From an uncultured Clostridia bacterium (GTDB taxonomy: Bacteria > Bacillota > Clostridia > Christensenellales > Maliibacteriaceae), in NCBI GenBank assembly GCA_934613185.1, contig CAKTSO010000068.1, positions 1-9,247 of the forward strand: a DNA stretch of 9,247 bases. The letters are read 5' to 3'. Shown one piece after another: positions 1 through 6,141 of this stretch. The notes beneath the pieces were generated by a model. The model had not been told where the DNA came from. It made no database searches and saw only the letters and a program-made list of their open reading frames with translations. Numbering within the stretch: the stretch's first letter is position 1; each line of letters begins with the position of its first letter. A program made the translations under genes and the position numbers.

Positions 1-680
1 AAGCCGAAGCGTGAAAGCGCCGCGGGATCCGCTACCGGCGCGACGAAAACGCTCGTCGTGTGATCGAACACGCCGTCGTAGTCAAGTTCATAAAGCATGC
101 AGCGCCGCGTTTTTCCCCGCGTCAAAACAAAACAGGGCTGTTCGTCGGGATAGTATTCCAAAAGCCGCGTCTTGACCTCGCCCGCCGCAAGGCGCGAATC
201 CACCTCGACGACCAAAAGCGCCATGGACACGTCCGGCTCCCACTCGTCGATCTCCCGCGCGCAGCAGCGCTGCCAGCGGCCCTGCGCGCTTGGCAGTCCC
301 TGTTCCAAAACGCCGCCCAGAAGCGCCGTATCCTGCGACACGCCCCCGATCACACGATCGATCGCGCCGCGCAAGGCAAGCGTCCGCACGGTCGCATCCG
401 TCAGATCCGCCGCGCCCGGCACGGCGTAGACGACGTCTTCTTCCCGCGCAGCCCGGATCACAGTCTCCGCCGCAATATCATTCAAACGATCGAAATCGTC
501 GGTTTGTTCATAAAGCTCGTCAAGGCTCGAAAACAGCAGTTCCCGCTCAACAAGCCAATTCGCCGCATCGTGCCGCGCCGTGCGCAGTATGCGCCGTGAA
601 GCGTTCTGCAGCGCCTCTGCGGCCTCAAACGTCATCTGGCGCGCGTTGTTCCCGAGCCCGACGACGGTGATCTTTCCCAT
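1..680 (-). CDS. mazG: YabN/MazG-type protein, N-terminal tetrapyrrole-methylase-like domain (partial, runs off the window)
   Basis: I translated this by hand from the ATG at 680. The frame stays open for 226 codons to the window edge, so the C-terminus is missing. The visible part is the tetrapyrrole (corrin/porphyrin) methylase-like domain found at the N-terminus of Bacillus YabN. It has a hydrophobic first strand (KITVVGLG, residues 3-10), RTARH at 33-37 and DVVYAVPG at 82-89. In this family a MazG nucleotide pyrophosphohydrolase domain, which removes aberrant NTPs, normally follows; it would lie outside the window. The position directly after spoVB matches the Bacillus order. A very strong site (AAGGAGG, 7 bases before the ATG) fixes the start, which lies 49 bases inside spoVB. 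Oddity: after GLG the usual PGD(P) residues are replaced by NNAR, and the residues after VPG are AA instead of the usual HP, so the methylase fold may not be catalytic. The family call is firm; the MazG half is inferred. Confidence 0.85.
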   Translation of the reverse strand, partial: MGKITVVGLGNNARQMTFEAAEALQNASRRILRTARHDAANWLVERELLFSSLDELYEQTDDFDRLNDIAAETVIRAAREEDVVYAVPGAADLTDATVRTLALRGAIDRVIGGVSQDTALLGGVLEQGLPSAQGRWQRCCAREIDEWEPDVSMALLVVEVDSRLAAGEVKTRLLEYYPDEQPCFVLTRGKTRRCMLYELDYDGVFDHTTSVFVAPVADPAALSRFG

Positions 681-2194
681 TCTCCTGCCTCCTTTTGCAT
701 CAAAAGCGGCACGCACGCGACCAGATAGACCGCCGCGCCGAGCGCGAACGCTCCCGCCAGCGACAGTGTACCATAACCGAACATGCGTTGCAAAGAGGCG
801 GCCGCCGTGCAAAAAAGCGCCGCGCCGAACAGGGGATATCCGAGCATGGGAAATTTCAGCACGCGCTCGCCGCAGGCACGCCGAAGAAACCCGAGCGCCG
901 CCGTGCAGCCGACCGCAGCGGAAAAAATCGAAGCGATGCAAATCCCATCGATCCCCTGTCGCGCGAGCAAAAACCATGCCGCGCCCGTTTTCAGCGCCGC
1001 ACAGAGACCCTGGCATATCGCGCTTTCCTTTGTTTTTCCAAACCCCTGCAGCGAGGCCGCCGCAACGATCGACACGCAGTGCGGCACGATCGATGCCGCC
1101 TGAAGCCGCAGGAGCCGTCCCGCCAAGATTCTCTGGGAAAGCGGCGCCGTATGATACAAAAGGCCGATCAGATCGTCCGAAAAAAGCGCCAGACATACGC
1201 CCGCCCCGACGGCGAGCACCAGCGCTGCGGCCATCCCCTGCCGAACCCTTCGGCAGCGCTGCATCCGATTCTTTGCCGCAGCGATATCCGGCATGAGCGA
1301 CATTCCAAGCGCGCCGGTCAGCATCAGCGGCAGCGCGACGATCGTCCCCGTCATCGCCGTCAAAACGCCGTAATCGGCAAGCGCCTGCTGCGCAGAGACG
1401 CCGAAGGCCGCCATGCGCGGCACGAGCATCATGCTCTCGGCCATGGAGCAAAGCGGCGCAATACAACCGCCGAGCATCAACGGCAGCGAGAGACGAAGAA
1501 GGCTCTGCGCCGTCTGCGACTCATACGCGCCCTTCGTTCGCCCCGCCGAGGCGTGCAGCGAAGCGATCGCCGCAAATTCGGAGACCGACATGCCCAGCAT
1601 CGCGCCTGCCGCGCCCATTCCTTCGCCATAGGAAAGAAAAAGCTGCGCGAACAATAAGCCCGACGCCGCGCGGACGATCTGCTGCACGATCTGCGAGACG
1701 GCGACGCCCCCCATGCGCTGCATTCCCTGCAATCGCGCGCGATACGCCGCAATCCACGCGTCGGCCAAAATTCCCGGTGACATGGCGCGGATCGCAGGAG
1801 CTGCCTGCGGCATTCCGAGACAGGCCGCAATCGGACGCGCAAAAAGCACTGTGCTCATCGTCCCCACCGCGCCGAAGACAAGAAGGAGCCGTTTGGAGAC
1901 GGCAAAGACCGAAAGCGCGCCCGCTTCGTCCCCGCAGCGCAGCCGCGCGGCGCAAAGCTGTGCAGCGACGTTCGGGATCCCCGCGCCCGCCAATGTGCCA
2001 ATCAGCATATAAACGGAAAACACCGCCGCGTAAACGCCCATTTCCTCCGCGCCGATCGTCCGCGTCAGCGGAATGCGATACGCCGCGCCGATCGCTTTGA
2101 CCGCGAGCACGGCGGCGCTCAAAACCGCCGCGCCTCGCACGAACGAGCTTCCGTTTTTTTCGCCGAATCGTGCCGTTTTTCTTTGCAAAGGCAT
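632..2194 (-). CDS. spoVB: SpoVB-like polysaccharide/lipid flippase (MATE/MurJ superfamily)
   Basis: This is a 520-residue, highly hydrophobic membrane protein with many predicted helices, close to the usual ~520 residues of SpoVB/YabM. The N-terminal signature fits the family: a short basic tail, a first helix from about residue 20, then GAAYRIPLTRTIGAEEMGVY, followed by a helix and AGIPN. A later RLQGMQRMGG segment also matches. SpoVB-type proteins are thought to flip lipid-linked precursors across the membrane during spore cortex or envelope synthesis; the substrate here is inferred. I chose the ATG at 2194 because AAGGAG lies 8 bases upstream. An upstream in-frame GTG at 2215 lies before that site and is unlikely to be used. 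The C-terminal tail (EAGEWERSPSSGSGTTRAR) is encoded across the start of the downstream mazG, a 49-base overlap that suggests coupled translation. A terminator lies just upstream, so expression needs a local promoter or read-through; I see no convincing promoter. Confidence 0.88.
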   Translation of the reverse strand: MPLQRKTARFGEKNGSSFVRGAAVLSAAVLAVKAIGAAYRIPLTRTIGAEEMGVYAAVFSVYMLIGTLAGAGIPNVAAQLCAARLRCGDEAGALSVFAVSKRLLLVFGAVGTMSTVLFARPIAACLGMPQAAPAIRAMSPGILADAWIAAYRARLQGMQRMGGVAVSQIVQQIVRAASGLLFAQLFLSYGEGMGAAGAMLGMSVSEFAAIASLHASAGRTKGAYESQTAQSLLRLSLPLMLGGCIAPLCSMAESMMLVPRMAAFGVSAQQALADYGVLTAMTGTIVALPLMLTGALGMSLMPDIAAAKNRMQRCRRVRQGMAAALVLAVGAGVCLALFSDDLIGLLYHTAPLSQRILAGRLLRLQAASIVPHCVSIVAAASLQGFGKTKESAICQGLCAALKTGAAWFLLARQGIDGICIASIFSAAVGCTAALGFLRRACGERVLKFPMLGYPLFGAALFCTAAASLQRMFGYGTLSLAGAFALGAAVYLVACVPLLMQKEAGEWERSPSSGSGTTRAR

Positions 2195-2241
2195 CCGAAC
2201 CGCTCCTTTTTCCACAGGATGCCTTCTATTTTTATGAAGAA

Positions 2242-2266
2242 AAAAAGCGGTTCAGCACCGCTTTTT
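2242..2266 (-). terminator. Intrinsic terminator after dapL
   Basis: A perfect 10-bp stem (AAAAAGCGGT / ACCGCTTTTT) with a 5-base loop, read on the minus strand and running into a T tract. It starts 6 bases after the dapL stop and separates the dap operon from spoVB. The stem is also A/T-flanked in the opposite direction, but no plus-strand gene needs it. Confidence 0.85.
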
Positions 2267-2272
2267 CGTTTC

Positions 2273-3442
2273 TCATTTCGTTGTCGTCCGCAAAAAATCC
2301 AACACTGTGCGCACATGCAGCAGCGCCGCGTTTTCCAGCGCTTTTTCCCCGGGCAGAAACTCGGGGCTGTGCAGCGGCACGTCCGTTCCGGCGCCGATAT
2401 GATAAAAACAGCCCGGGCGCTCGTTCAAAAAATAGCCGAAGTCTTCCGTCATCATCATCGCTTCGGGCAAAACCAGCACGGGCAGTTCCAATTCCCGCGC
2501 GGCGTTCATCGCAAGATTGACGCTTTTCTCCGCATTGGTCACGCCGGGATAGCTTTCGTGCAGCAGAACTTCCGCATGCGCGCCGTTTTCCGCCGCCGCT
2601 TCCGCCGCCGTCTTCACAAACAGCTCACGCACCTTCTTTCGCACCGGCGCGCCGAGCGTGCGAATGATGCCGCGCATCGCCGCTTCGCCGGGAATGATAT
2701 TTCCCGCCGTTCCGGCCGAAAACATGCCGAAGGAAACGACCGCGCGTTCCCCTTGCGGCAGCGACTTCGGGATCGCGGTACAGGCCTGCACGACGCGGCA
2801 GGCGGCCGCAAGCGCGTCGATCCCGTCCTGCGGCTGCGCGCCGTGACATGCCCGCCCCGTCACGCGAATTTGAAATGTATCCGACGCCGCAAAGCTCGGC
2901 CCAAAGCAGAAAGCCGCGGCGCCTTCGGGCAATTTCGGCAAAACATGCATGCCGAACACGGCGTCCACATGCGGACGTTCCAGGCAGCCTTCCGCAATCA
3001 TCCGCGCCGCGCCGCCGTCGCCCTCTTCATCCGGCTGGAAAAAGAACTTGACGCAGCCGTTCCATTGCCGCCGCGTCATGCTCAACATCTGCGCTGCGGC
3101 AAGAAGCGCCGCCATGTGAAGATCGTGTCCGCAGGCGTGCATGAATCCTTCGTTTTGCGACGAAAACGACGCGCCCGTTTTTTCTTGAATCGGAAGCGCG
3201 TCCAGCTCCGCGCGCAATGCGACACAGCGCCCCTCGCCCGCGCCGTGCAGCACGCCGGCAAGCCCCGTTCCCGCGCAGGAAGTCACTTCGATGCCCATTT
3301 GTTCCATTGTGCCGCGAACGATCTTTGCCGTACGGATCTCCGCATTGCCTTTCTCCGGGCAGCGATGCAGCTCGTGCCAGATCCGTTTCCAGGAATCCCG
3401 CTGCGCCTCGGCGATCGTTCTTAAAATCTCCGTCTCAACCAA
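2273..3442 (-). CDS. dapL: M20-family amidohydrolase, probable N-acetyldiaminopimelate deacetylase
   Basis: This is a 389-residue M20D metallopeptidase-like amidohydrolase. The visible metal-site motifs are HACGHDLH (102-109), QPDEEG (136-141), GMHVLP (164-169) and a C-terminal HSPEF. The ELDALP segment (79-84) is the usual RxDxDALP region. Many M20D enzymes act on other N-acyl amino acids, but the position directly after dapH, as in Bacillus ykuQ-ykuR, supports removal of the acetyl group from N-acetyl-LL-diaminopimelate in the acetylase branch of lysine/DAP synthesis. The start is a TTG at 3442, because AAGGAG (3450-3455) lies 7 bases upstream and the protein then begins VETEILRTI. The same frame is open far upstream through dapH, but that extension is low-complexity Arg-rich shadow. 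A hairpin sits in the gap to dapH. The symbol dapL is also used for an unrelated aminotransferase; the deacetylase is meant here. Confidence 0.85.
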   Translation of the reverse strand: MVETEILRTIAEAQRDSWKRIWHELHRCPEKGNAEIRTAKIVRGTMEQMGIEVTSCAGTGLAGVLHGAGEGRCVALRAELDALPIQEKTGASFSSQNEGFMHACGHDLHMAALLAAAQMLSMTRRQWNGCVKFFFQPDEEGDGGAARMIAEGCLERPHVDAVFGMHVLPKLPEGAAAFCFGPSFAASDTFQIRVTGRACHGAQPQDGIDALAAACRVVQACTAIPKSLPQGERAVVSFGMFSAGTAGNIIPGEAAMRGIIRTLGAPVRKKVRELFVKTAAEAAAENGAHAEVLLHESYPGVTNAEKSVNLAMNAARELELPVLVLPEAMMMTEDFGYFLNERPGCFYHIGAGTDVPLHSPEFLPGEKALENAALLHVRTVLDFLRTTTK

Positions 3443-3460
3443 AACGATGCTCCTTATGAC

Positions 3461-3489
3461 AAAATCGGACGGATGATGCATCCGTCCGA
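3461..3489 (-). terminator. Hairpin between dapH and dapL (possible attenuator or leaky terminator)
   Basis: A perfect 11-bp inverted repeat (3465-3475 against 3479-3489, TCGGACGGATG / CATCCGTCCGA) with a 3-base loop. On the minus strand it is followed by only four T residues. The short T tract suggests partial termination, RNA processing or 3'-end protection that would lower dapL relative to dapH. It lies 9 bases before the dapL ribosome binding site. Confidence 0.5.
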
Positions 3490-3510
3490 GGCCTTGTTTC
3501 GTTTTTACAT

Positions 3511-4203
3511 TTACAGCGTGCGCAGCGCCTCTTCCAGCGCCGTCTTCTGCGTCGTTCCCGCATCTTTTTTCTTGATGATCCGCGCGGGGACGCCCGCCAC
3601 GACCATCTCGTCGGGCACGTCTTCCAGCACGACGCTGCCCGCCGCGACAACGGCGTTTTTCCCGATGTGCACGCCCTCGATCACGACGGCGTTTGCGCCG
3701 ATCAGCACGCCGTCCTCGACGACCACGGGCTTCGCGCTGGCGGGTTCGATCACGCCCGCCAGCACCGCGCCCGCGCCGACGTGACAATTCGCGCCGACGG
3801 TCGCACGGCCGCCCAAGATCGCGCCCATATCGATCATCGTACCCTCGCCGATCACCGCGCCGATGTTGATGACCGCACCCATCATAATAACGGCGTTTTT
3901 ACCGATCGAGACCTGATCGCGAATGATCGCGCCCGGCTCGATGCGCGCGGGAATGTCTTTTTTATCAAGCAGCGGAACGGCGCTGTTGCGGCAGTCGTTC
4001 TCGATGACGACATCTTCGATCGCGTCTTTGTTCTCCTCCAGGATCGTACAAAGCTCGCTCCAGTCGCCGAACACGATCTTATCGCCCGCACCGAAGACCT
4101 TCGCCGTGCCGTAATCGACCGGACGTTTCTCTTTGACATAGAGTTTGACCGGCGTTTTTTTCTGACTGTTGGCGATAAAGGAAATGATCTGCTGTGCGTC
4201 CAT
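3511..4203 (-). CDS. dapH: 2,3,4,5-tetrahydropyridine-2,6-dicarboxylate N-acetyltransferase
   Basis: The protein has 230 residues, near the usual length (~235) of DapH/YkuQ. It has an N-terminal DapH-specific domain (about 1-85, MDAQQIISFIANSQKKTPVK onward) followed by a left-handed beta-helix of hexapeptide repeats (about 90-210; for example IGKNAVIMMGAVINIGAVIG, then VIEGVHIGKNAVVAAGSVV and VVAGVPARIIKKK). It transfers an acetyl group from acetyl-CoA to tetrahydrodipicolinate, committing the cell to the acetylase route to meso-DAP. The ATG overlaps the dapB stop by one base (TAATG), with AGGAGG 4 bases upstream, which indicates translational coupling. The neighbours dapA, dapB and dapL leave little doubt about the pathway. 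An acetyl- rather than succinyl-transferase is inferred from the DapH-type N-terminal domain. Confidence 0.95.
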   Translation of the reverse strand: MDAQQIISFIANSQKKTPVKLYVKEKRPVDYGTAKVFGAGDKIVFGDWSELCTILEENKDAIEDVVIENDCRNSAVPLLDKKDIPARIEPGAIIRDQVSIGKNAVIMMGAVINIGAVIGEGTMIDMGAILGGRATVGANCHVGAGAVLAGVIEPASAKPVVVEDGVLIGANAVVIEGVHIGKNAVVAAGSVVLEDVPDEMVVAGVPARIIKKKDAGTTQKTALEEALRTL

Positions 4204-4958
4204 TATTCCTCCTGCGACCGCAAAAGGTCGCTCATTTGATAAAGTCCGGCGCTCTGCGTGATCAGATACAGCGCCGCGGCAAGCGCGCCCTCCGCAAACA
4301 ACGCGCGGTCATGCGCCTCGTGTTTGAGACGGATCGTCTGCGACCCGGCGGATACAATCACCTCGTGTTCGCCGACGACGTTTCCGTAGCGGATCGACTG
4401 AATGCCGATCTCATTTTCCTCGCGTTTGCACATCCCGCTGCGCCCGCAATGAAGCGTCAGTTCGGGACGAACCTCCTGCAGACCATGCGCAATGGCAAGC
4501 GCGGTACCGCTGGGCGCATCGAGCTTTCGGGAATGATGCGTTTCGACGATCTCGATCTGCGCGGAAGGGAACATCTTTGCCGTCTGCTGCGCAAGACGGA
4601 TCAAAAGCGCCACGCCGACGGACATGTTCGCCGCAAAAAACAGGGGGATCTGCCGCGCCGCCTGTTCGATCGCCGTGCGCCCGACCTCGTCATGTCCCGT
4701 CGTTGCCACGACGAGCGGCGTATTCGTGCGCACTGCATAATCGCAAAGCGACCCGATCGCGGAAGCCGCGGAAAAATCGACAATCACGTCCGCCGACACG
4801 CCGCATTCTTCCAATGAAGAAAAAGTATGTTCCGCCGCGTTCGTTTCCAATTCGGGACTGACGCGCGCGGCAAGCGTCGCGCCGCAGCTGCCGTTTTGCG
4901 CAAGATCGCAGACGATGCGGCCCATATGCCCGCCCGCGCCGTGAACCAAAACCCGCAT
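4203..4958 (-). CDS. dapB: 4-hydroxy-tetrahydrodipicolinate reductase
   Basis: The protein has 251 residues, a normal length for DapB. It reduces the DapA product to tetrahydrodipicolinate using NAD(P)H. The N-terminal Rossmann motif is VHGAGGHMGR (5-14). ATTGHD lies at 85-90 and NMSVGV at 111-116. The catalytic signature HHSRKLDAPSGTA spans 141-153, with the His pair at 141-142 and Lys145. A GEHEV segment follows. The start codon is 8 bases after the dapA stop. Its only Shine-Dalgarno-like sequence is GAGG overlapping that stop, so translation probably depends on ribosomes finishing dapA. The stop overlaps the dapH start by one base. Confidence 0.96.
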   Translation of the reverse strand: MRVLVHGAGGHMGRIVCDLAQNGSCGATLAARVSPELETNAAEHTFSSLEECGVSADVIVDFSAASAIGSLCDYAVRTNTPLVVATTGHDEVGRTAIEQAARQIPLFFAANMSVGVALLIRLAQQTAKMFPSAQIEIVETHHSRKLDAPSGTALAIAHGLQEVRPELTLHCGRSGMCKREENEIGIQSIRYGNVVGEHEVIVSAGSQTIRLKHEAHDRALFAEGALAAALYLITQSAGLYQMSDLLRSQEE

Positions 4959-4966
4959 GGCGCGCC

Positions 4967-5857
4967 TCAGATCAGGTTCTGCTCACGCATCAGCGAAAGC
5001 AGCACTTCGCGCTTATCCTGCGACATCGGCACAAGCGGCAGGCGCAGAACATCTTCACAATAGCCCATCGCCGTCATCGCCGCGCGCACGGGGATCGGGT
5101 TGACCTCACAGAACAGCGCATGGATCAGCGGCAGATAGTCAAGCTGCATTTTGCAGCTGCCCGCGACGTCGCCCTCAAAGAACTTTTTGCAAACAAGAGC
5201 GGTCTCCTTCGGCATGAGGTTGGAAAGCACCGAGATCACGCCCGCGCCGCCCAAAGACATCAGCGGAACGATCTGGTCGTCGTTGCCTGAATAAATATCG
5301 AGTTTTCCCTCTACCAGACGCGCCGTTTCCGCGATTTTCGAAATGTCGCCGCAGGCTTCCTTGATGCCCGCGATCATCGGATGATCGGCCAGTGCGGCAT
5401 ACGTCGCGGGCTCGATGCCGACGCCCGTGCGGGAGGGGACATTGTAAAGAATCAGAGGAATCGCGCTTTCGTCGGCGATCGTCGTAAACATGGCGATCAG
5501 ACCGCGCTGCGTCGTCTTGTTGTAATACGGTGTTACAACAAGCGCCGCATCCGCACCGACCGTCGCCGCGTATTTGGTCAGATCAACGGCATAGGCCGTA
5601 TCATTGGAGCCTGTGCCCGCGATAAAAGGCACGCGTCCGGCGATCTTTTCGCCCGCAAAGCGCAGGACTTCGCGATGTTCTTCGTCCGTCAGCGTCGAAG
5701 CTTCGCCCGTCGTGCCCGCAATGACGAGCGCGTCGATCCCTTCTTCGATCTGCCAGTCGATCAGTTTCCCGAAGGCTTTATAGTCCACTCCCTGTTCGGT
5801 CATCGGGGTAATCAGCGCCGTTGCAGCGCCGCGGAAGATGGGTTGCTTTCTCATCAT
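4967..5857 (-). CDS. dapA: 4-hydroxy-tetrahydrodipicolinate synthase
   Basis: The protein has 296 residues, the standard length for this TIM-barrel aldolase. It condenses pyruvate with aspartate semialdehyde, the first step of DAP/lysine synthesis. The active-site residues are all present: GTTGE at 48-52 (Thr49, Thr50), Tyr112, YNVPSRTG at 138-145 (Tyr138, Arg143) and the Schiff-base Lys166 in GIKEAC. These sit five positions beyond the E. coli numbering throughout, so there are no insertions up to there. Two adjacent ATG codons (5857 and 5854) could start it, 5 and 8 bases from AAGGAG (5863-5868). I give the first. It is the first gene of dapA-dapB-dapH-dapL and has a strong promoter 63-91 bases upstream. 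The leader is only about 55 bases, too short for a lysine riboswitch. Confidence 0.97.
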   Translation of the reverse strand: MMRKQPIFRGAATALITPMTEQGVDYKAFGKLIDWQIEEGIDALVIAGTTGEASTLTDEEHREVLRFAGEKIAGRVPFIAGTGSNDTAYAVDLTKYAATVGADAALVVTPYYNKTTQRGLIAMFTTIADESAIPLILYNVPSRTGVGIEPATYAALADHPMIAGIKEACGDISKIAETARLVEGKLDIYSGNDDQIVPLMSLGGAGVISVLSNLMPKETALVCKKFFEGDVAGSCKMQLDYLPLIHALFCEVNPIPVRAAMTAMGYCEDVLRLPLVPMSQDKREVLLSLMREQNLI

Positions 5858-5896
5858 CGTTTCTCCTTTCGGTTCTTAAAAAGGCGTCGGTTATCA

Positions 5897-5921
5897 ATGT
5901 TTTCCGAACCTGTACTTTGAT
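5897..5921 (-). repeat. Imperfect direct repeat, copy A, over the dapA transcription start
   Basis: On the plus strand this reads ATGTTTTCCGAA, then CCTGTAC and TTTGAT. It shares the first 12 bases exactly, and the TTTGAT end, with copy B at 6089-6111. It covers the region from the edge of the -10 box to about +17 of the predicted dapA transcript, where a repressor would act. It could also be chance in AT-rich DNA. Confidence 0.35.
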
Positions 5922-5948
5922 TGTAGCAAACCGCTTTTGCAACGTCAA
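5920..5948 (-). promoter_or_regulatory. Predicted housekeeping promoter of the dap operon
   Basis: The -35 box is TTGACG (5948-5943), the spacer is 17 bases, and the -10 box is TACAAT (5925-5920). Each hexamer is one base from consensus and the spacing is ideal. Transcription should start near 5913, leaving a leader of about 55 bases before the dapA ATG. Confidence 0.8.
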
Positions 5949-5957
5949 CGATTCTTG

Positions 5958-5990
5958 AAAAATGCGGCATATTTCGCATATTTTTCCGCA
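5958..5990 (-). terminator. Possible weak terminator after the CatA-type gene
   Basis: Minus-strand TGCGG and CCGCA (5990-5986 and 5967-5963) can pair around an inner ATAT/ATAT helix and are followed by five T residues (5962-5958). The inner stem is asymmetric and the overall hairpin is weak. Its place just before the dapA -35 box would suit a terminator for the acetyltransferase pair, or an operator. Confidence 0.3.
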
Positions 5991-6088
5991 CTATTTTCGC
6001 TGTGTCACGCGTTTTGTGTATTGTGTTGTTTAAAAAATGCTCACATTTGCGCACGATTTCTTTGTTGAATCATACATCATGAATAAAT

Positions 6089-6111
6089 ATGTTTTCCGAA
6101 TCTATTTTGAT
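6089..6111 (-). repeat. Imperfect direct repeat, copy B
   Basis: This is the second copy of the word ATGTTTTCCGAA, followed after a short variable segment by TTTGAT, as in copy A at 5897-5921. A shorter match, TTTTCCGAA, lies at 6121-6129. Copy B runs into the palindrome at 6105-6116. Confidence 0.35.
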
Positions 6112-6116
6112 CAAAA
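6105..6116. repeat. 12-bp perfect palindrome TTTTGATCAAAA
   Basis: This self-complementary 12-base site lies about 25 bases after the CatA-type stop codon. It has the size and symmetry of a dimeric regulator site, but no regulator gene is nearby and AT-rich palindromes arise by chance. Confidence 0.4.
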
Positions 6117-6141
6117 CGTCTTTTCCGAAAAACCGCAATCT

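Larger units (their letters stand above)
5858..6141. other. AT-rich intergenic region upstream of dapA
   Basis: This 284-base gap between the CatA-type gene and dapA is clearly richer in A and T than the genes around it. I see no credible gene. It holds the dapA promoter (5920-5948), a weak hairpin with a T tract (5958-5990), two copies of a 12-base word with related flanks (5897, 6089), a 9-base partial third copy (6121) and a 12-bp palindrome (6105-6116). A second, weaker promoter-like pair on the minus strand is TTGATC, 17 bases, CATATT, just downstream of the palindrome. Confidence 0.6.

Noticed and set aside
60..599. Plus-strand frame opposite the YabN/MazG-type gene
   Set aside because: The minus strand holds a recognisable, uninterrupted family protein. 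The plus frame is basic, without domains or a ribosome binding site.
2195..2215. GTG start for spoVB at 2215
   Set aside because: The good AAGGAG site lies between this GTG and the ATG at 2194, so it serves the ATG.
2183..3424. Long open frame on the plus strand opposite dapL (about 413 codons)
   Set aside because: It is Arg/His-rich low-complexity sequence without family motifs, and it is antisense to a gene with clear M20 motifs. GC-rich codon bias opens such frames.
3443..3787. N-terminal extension of the dapL frame up to 3787
   Set aside because: The extension is Arg/Gly-rich shadow of dapH. The ribosome binding site and conserved homology place the start at the TTG at 3442.
3667..4239. 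Plus-strand frame with Asp/His-rich repeats opposite dapH
   Set aside because: The pattern is the reverse complement of the hexapeptide repeats of dapH, not a protein of its own.
5858..5915. Lysine riboswitch or T-box in the dapA leader
   Set aside because: The leader is about 55 bases and I see none of the conserved L-box or T-box segments there or further upstream.
5854..6054. 66-codon minus-strand frame upstream of dapA
   Set aside because: It runs across the near-consensus dapA promoter and has no motif or ribosome binding site.
6119..6131. CodY-type operator (TTTTCCGAAAA resembles the core of the CodY box)
   Set aside because: Only the core fits; several flanking positions and the central base disagree, and no other copy is close to the consensus.
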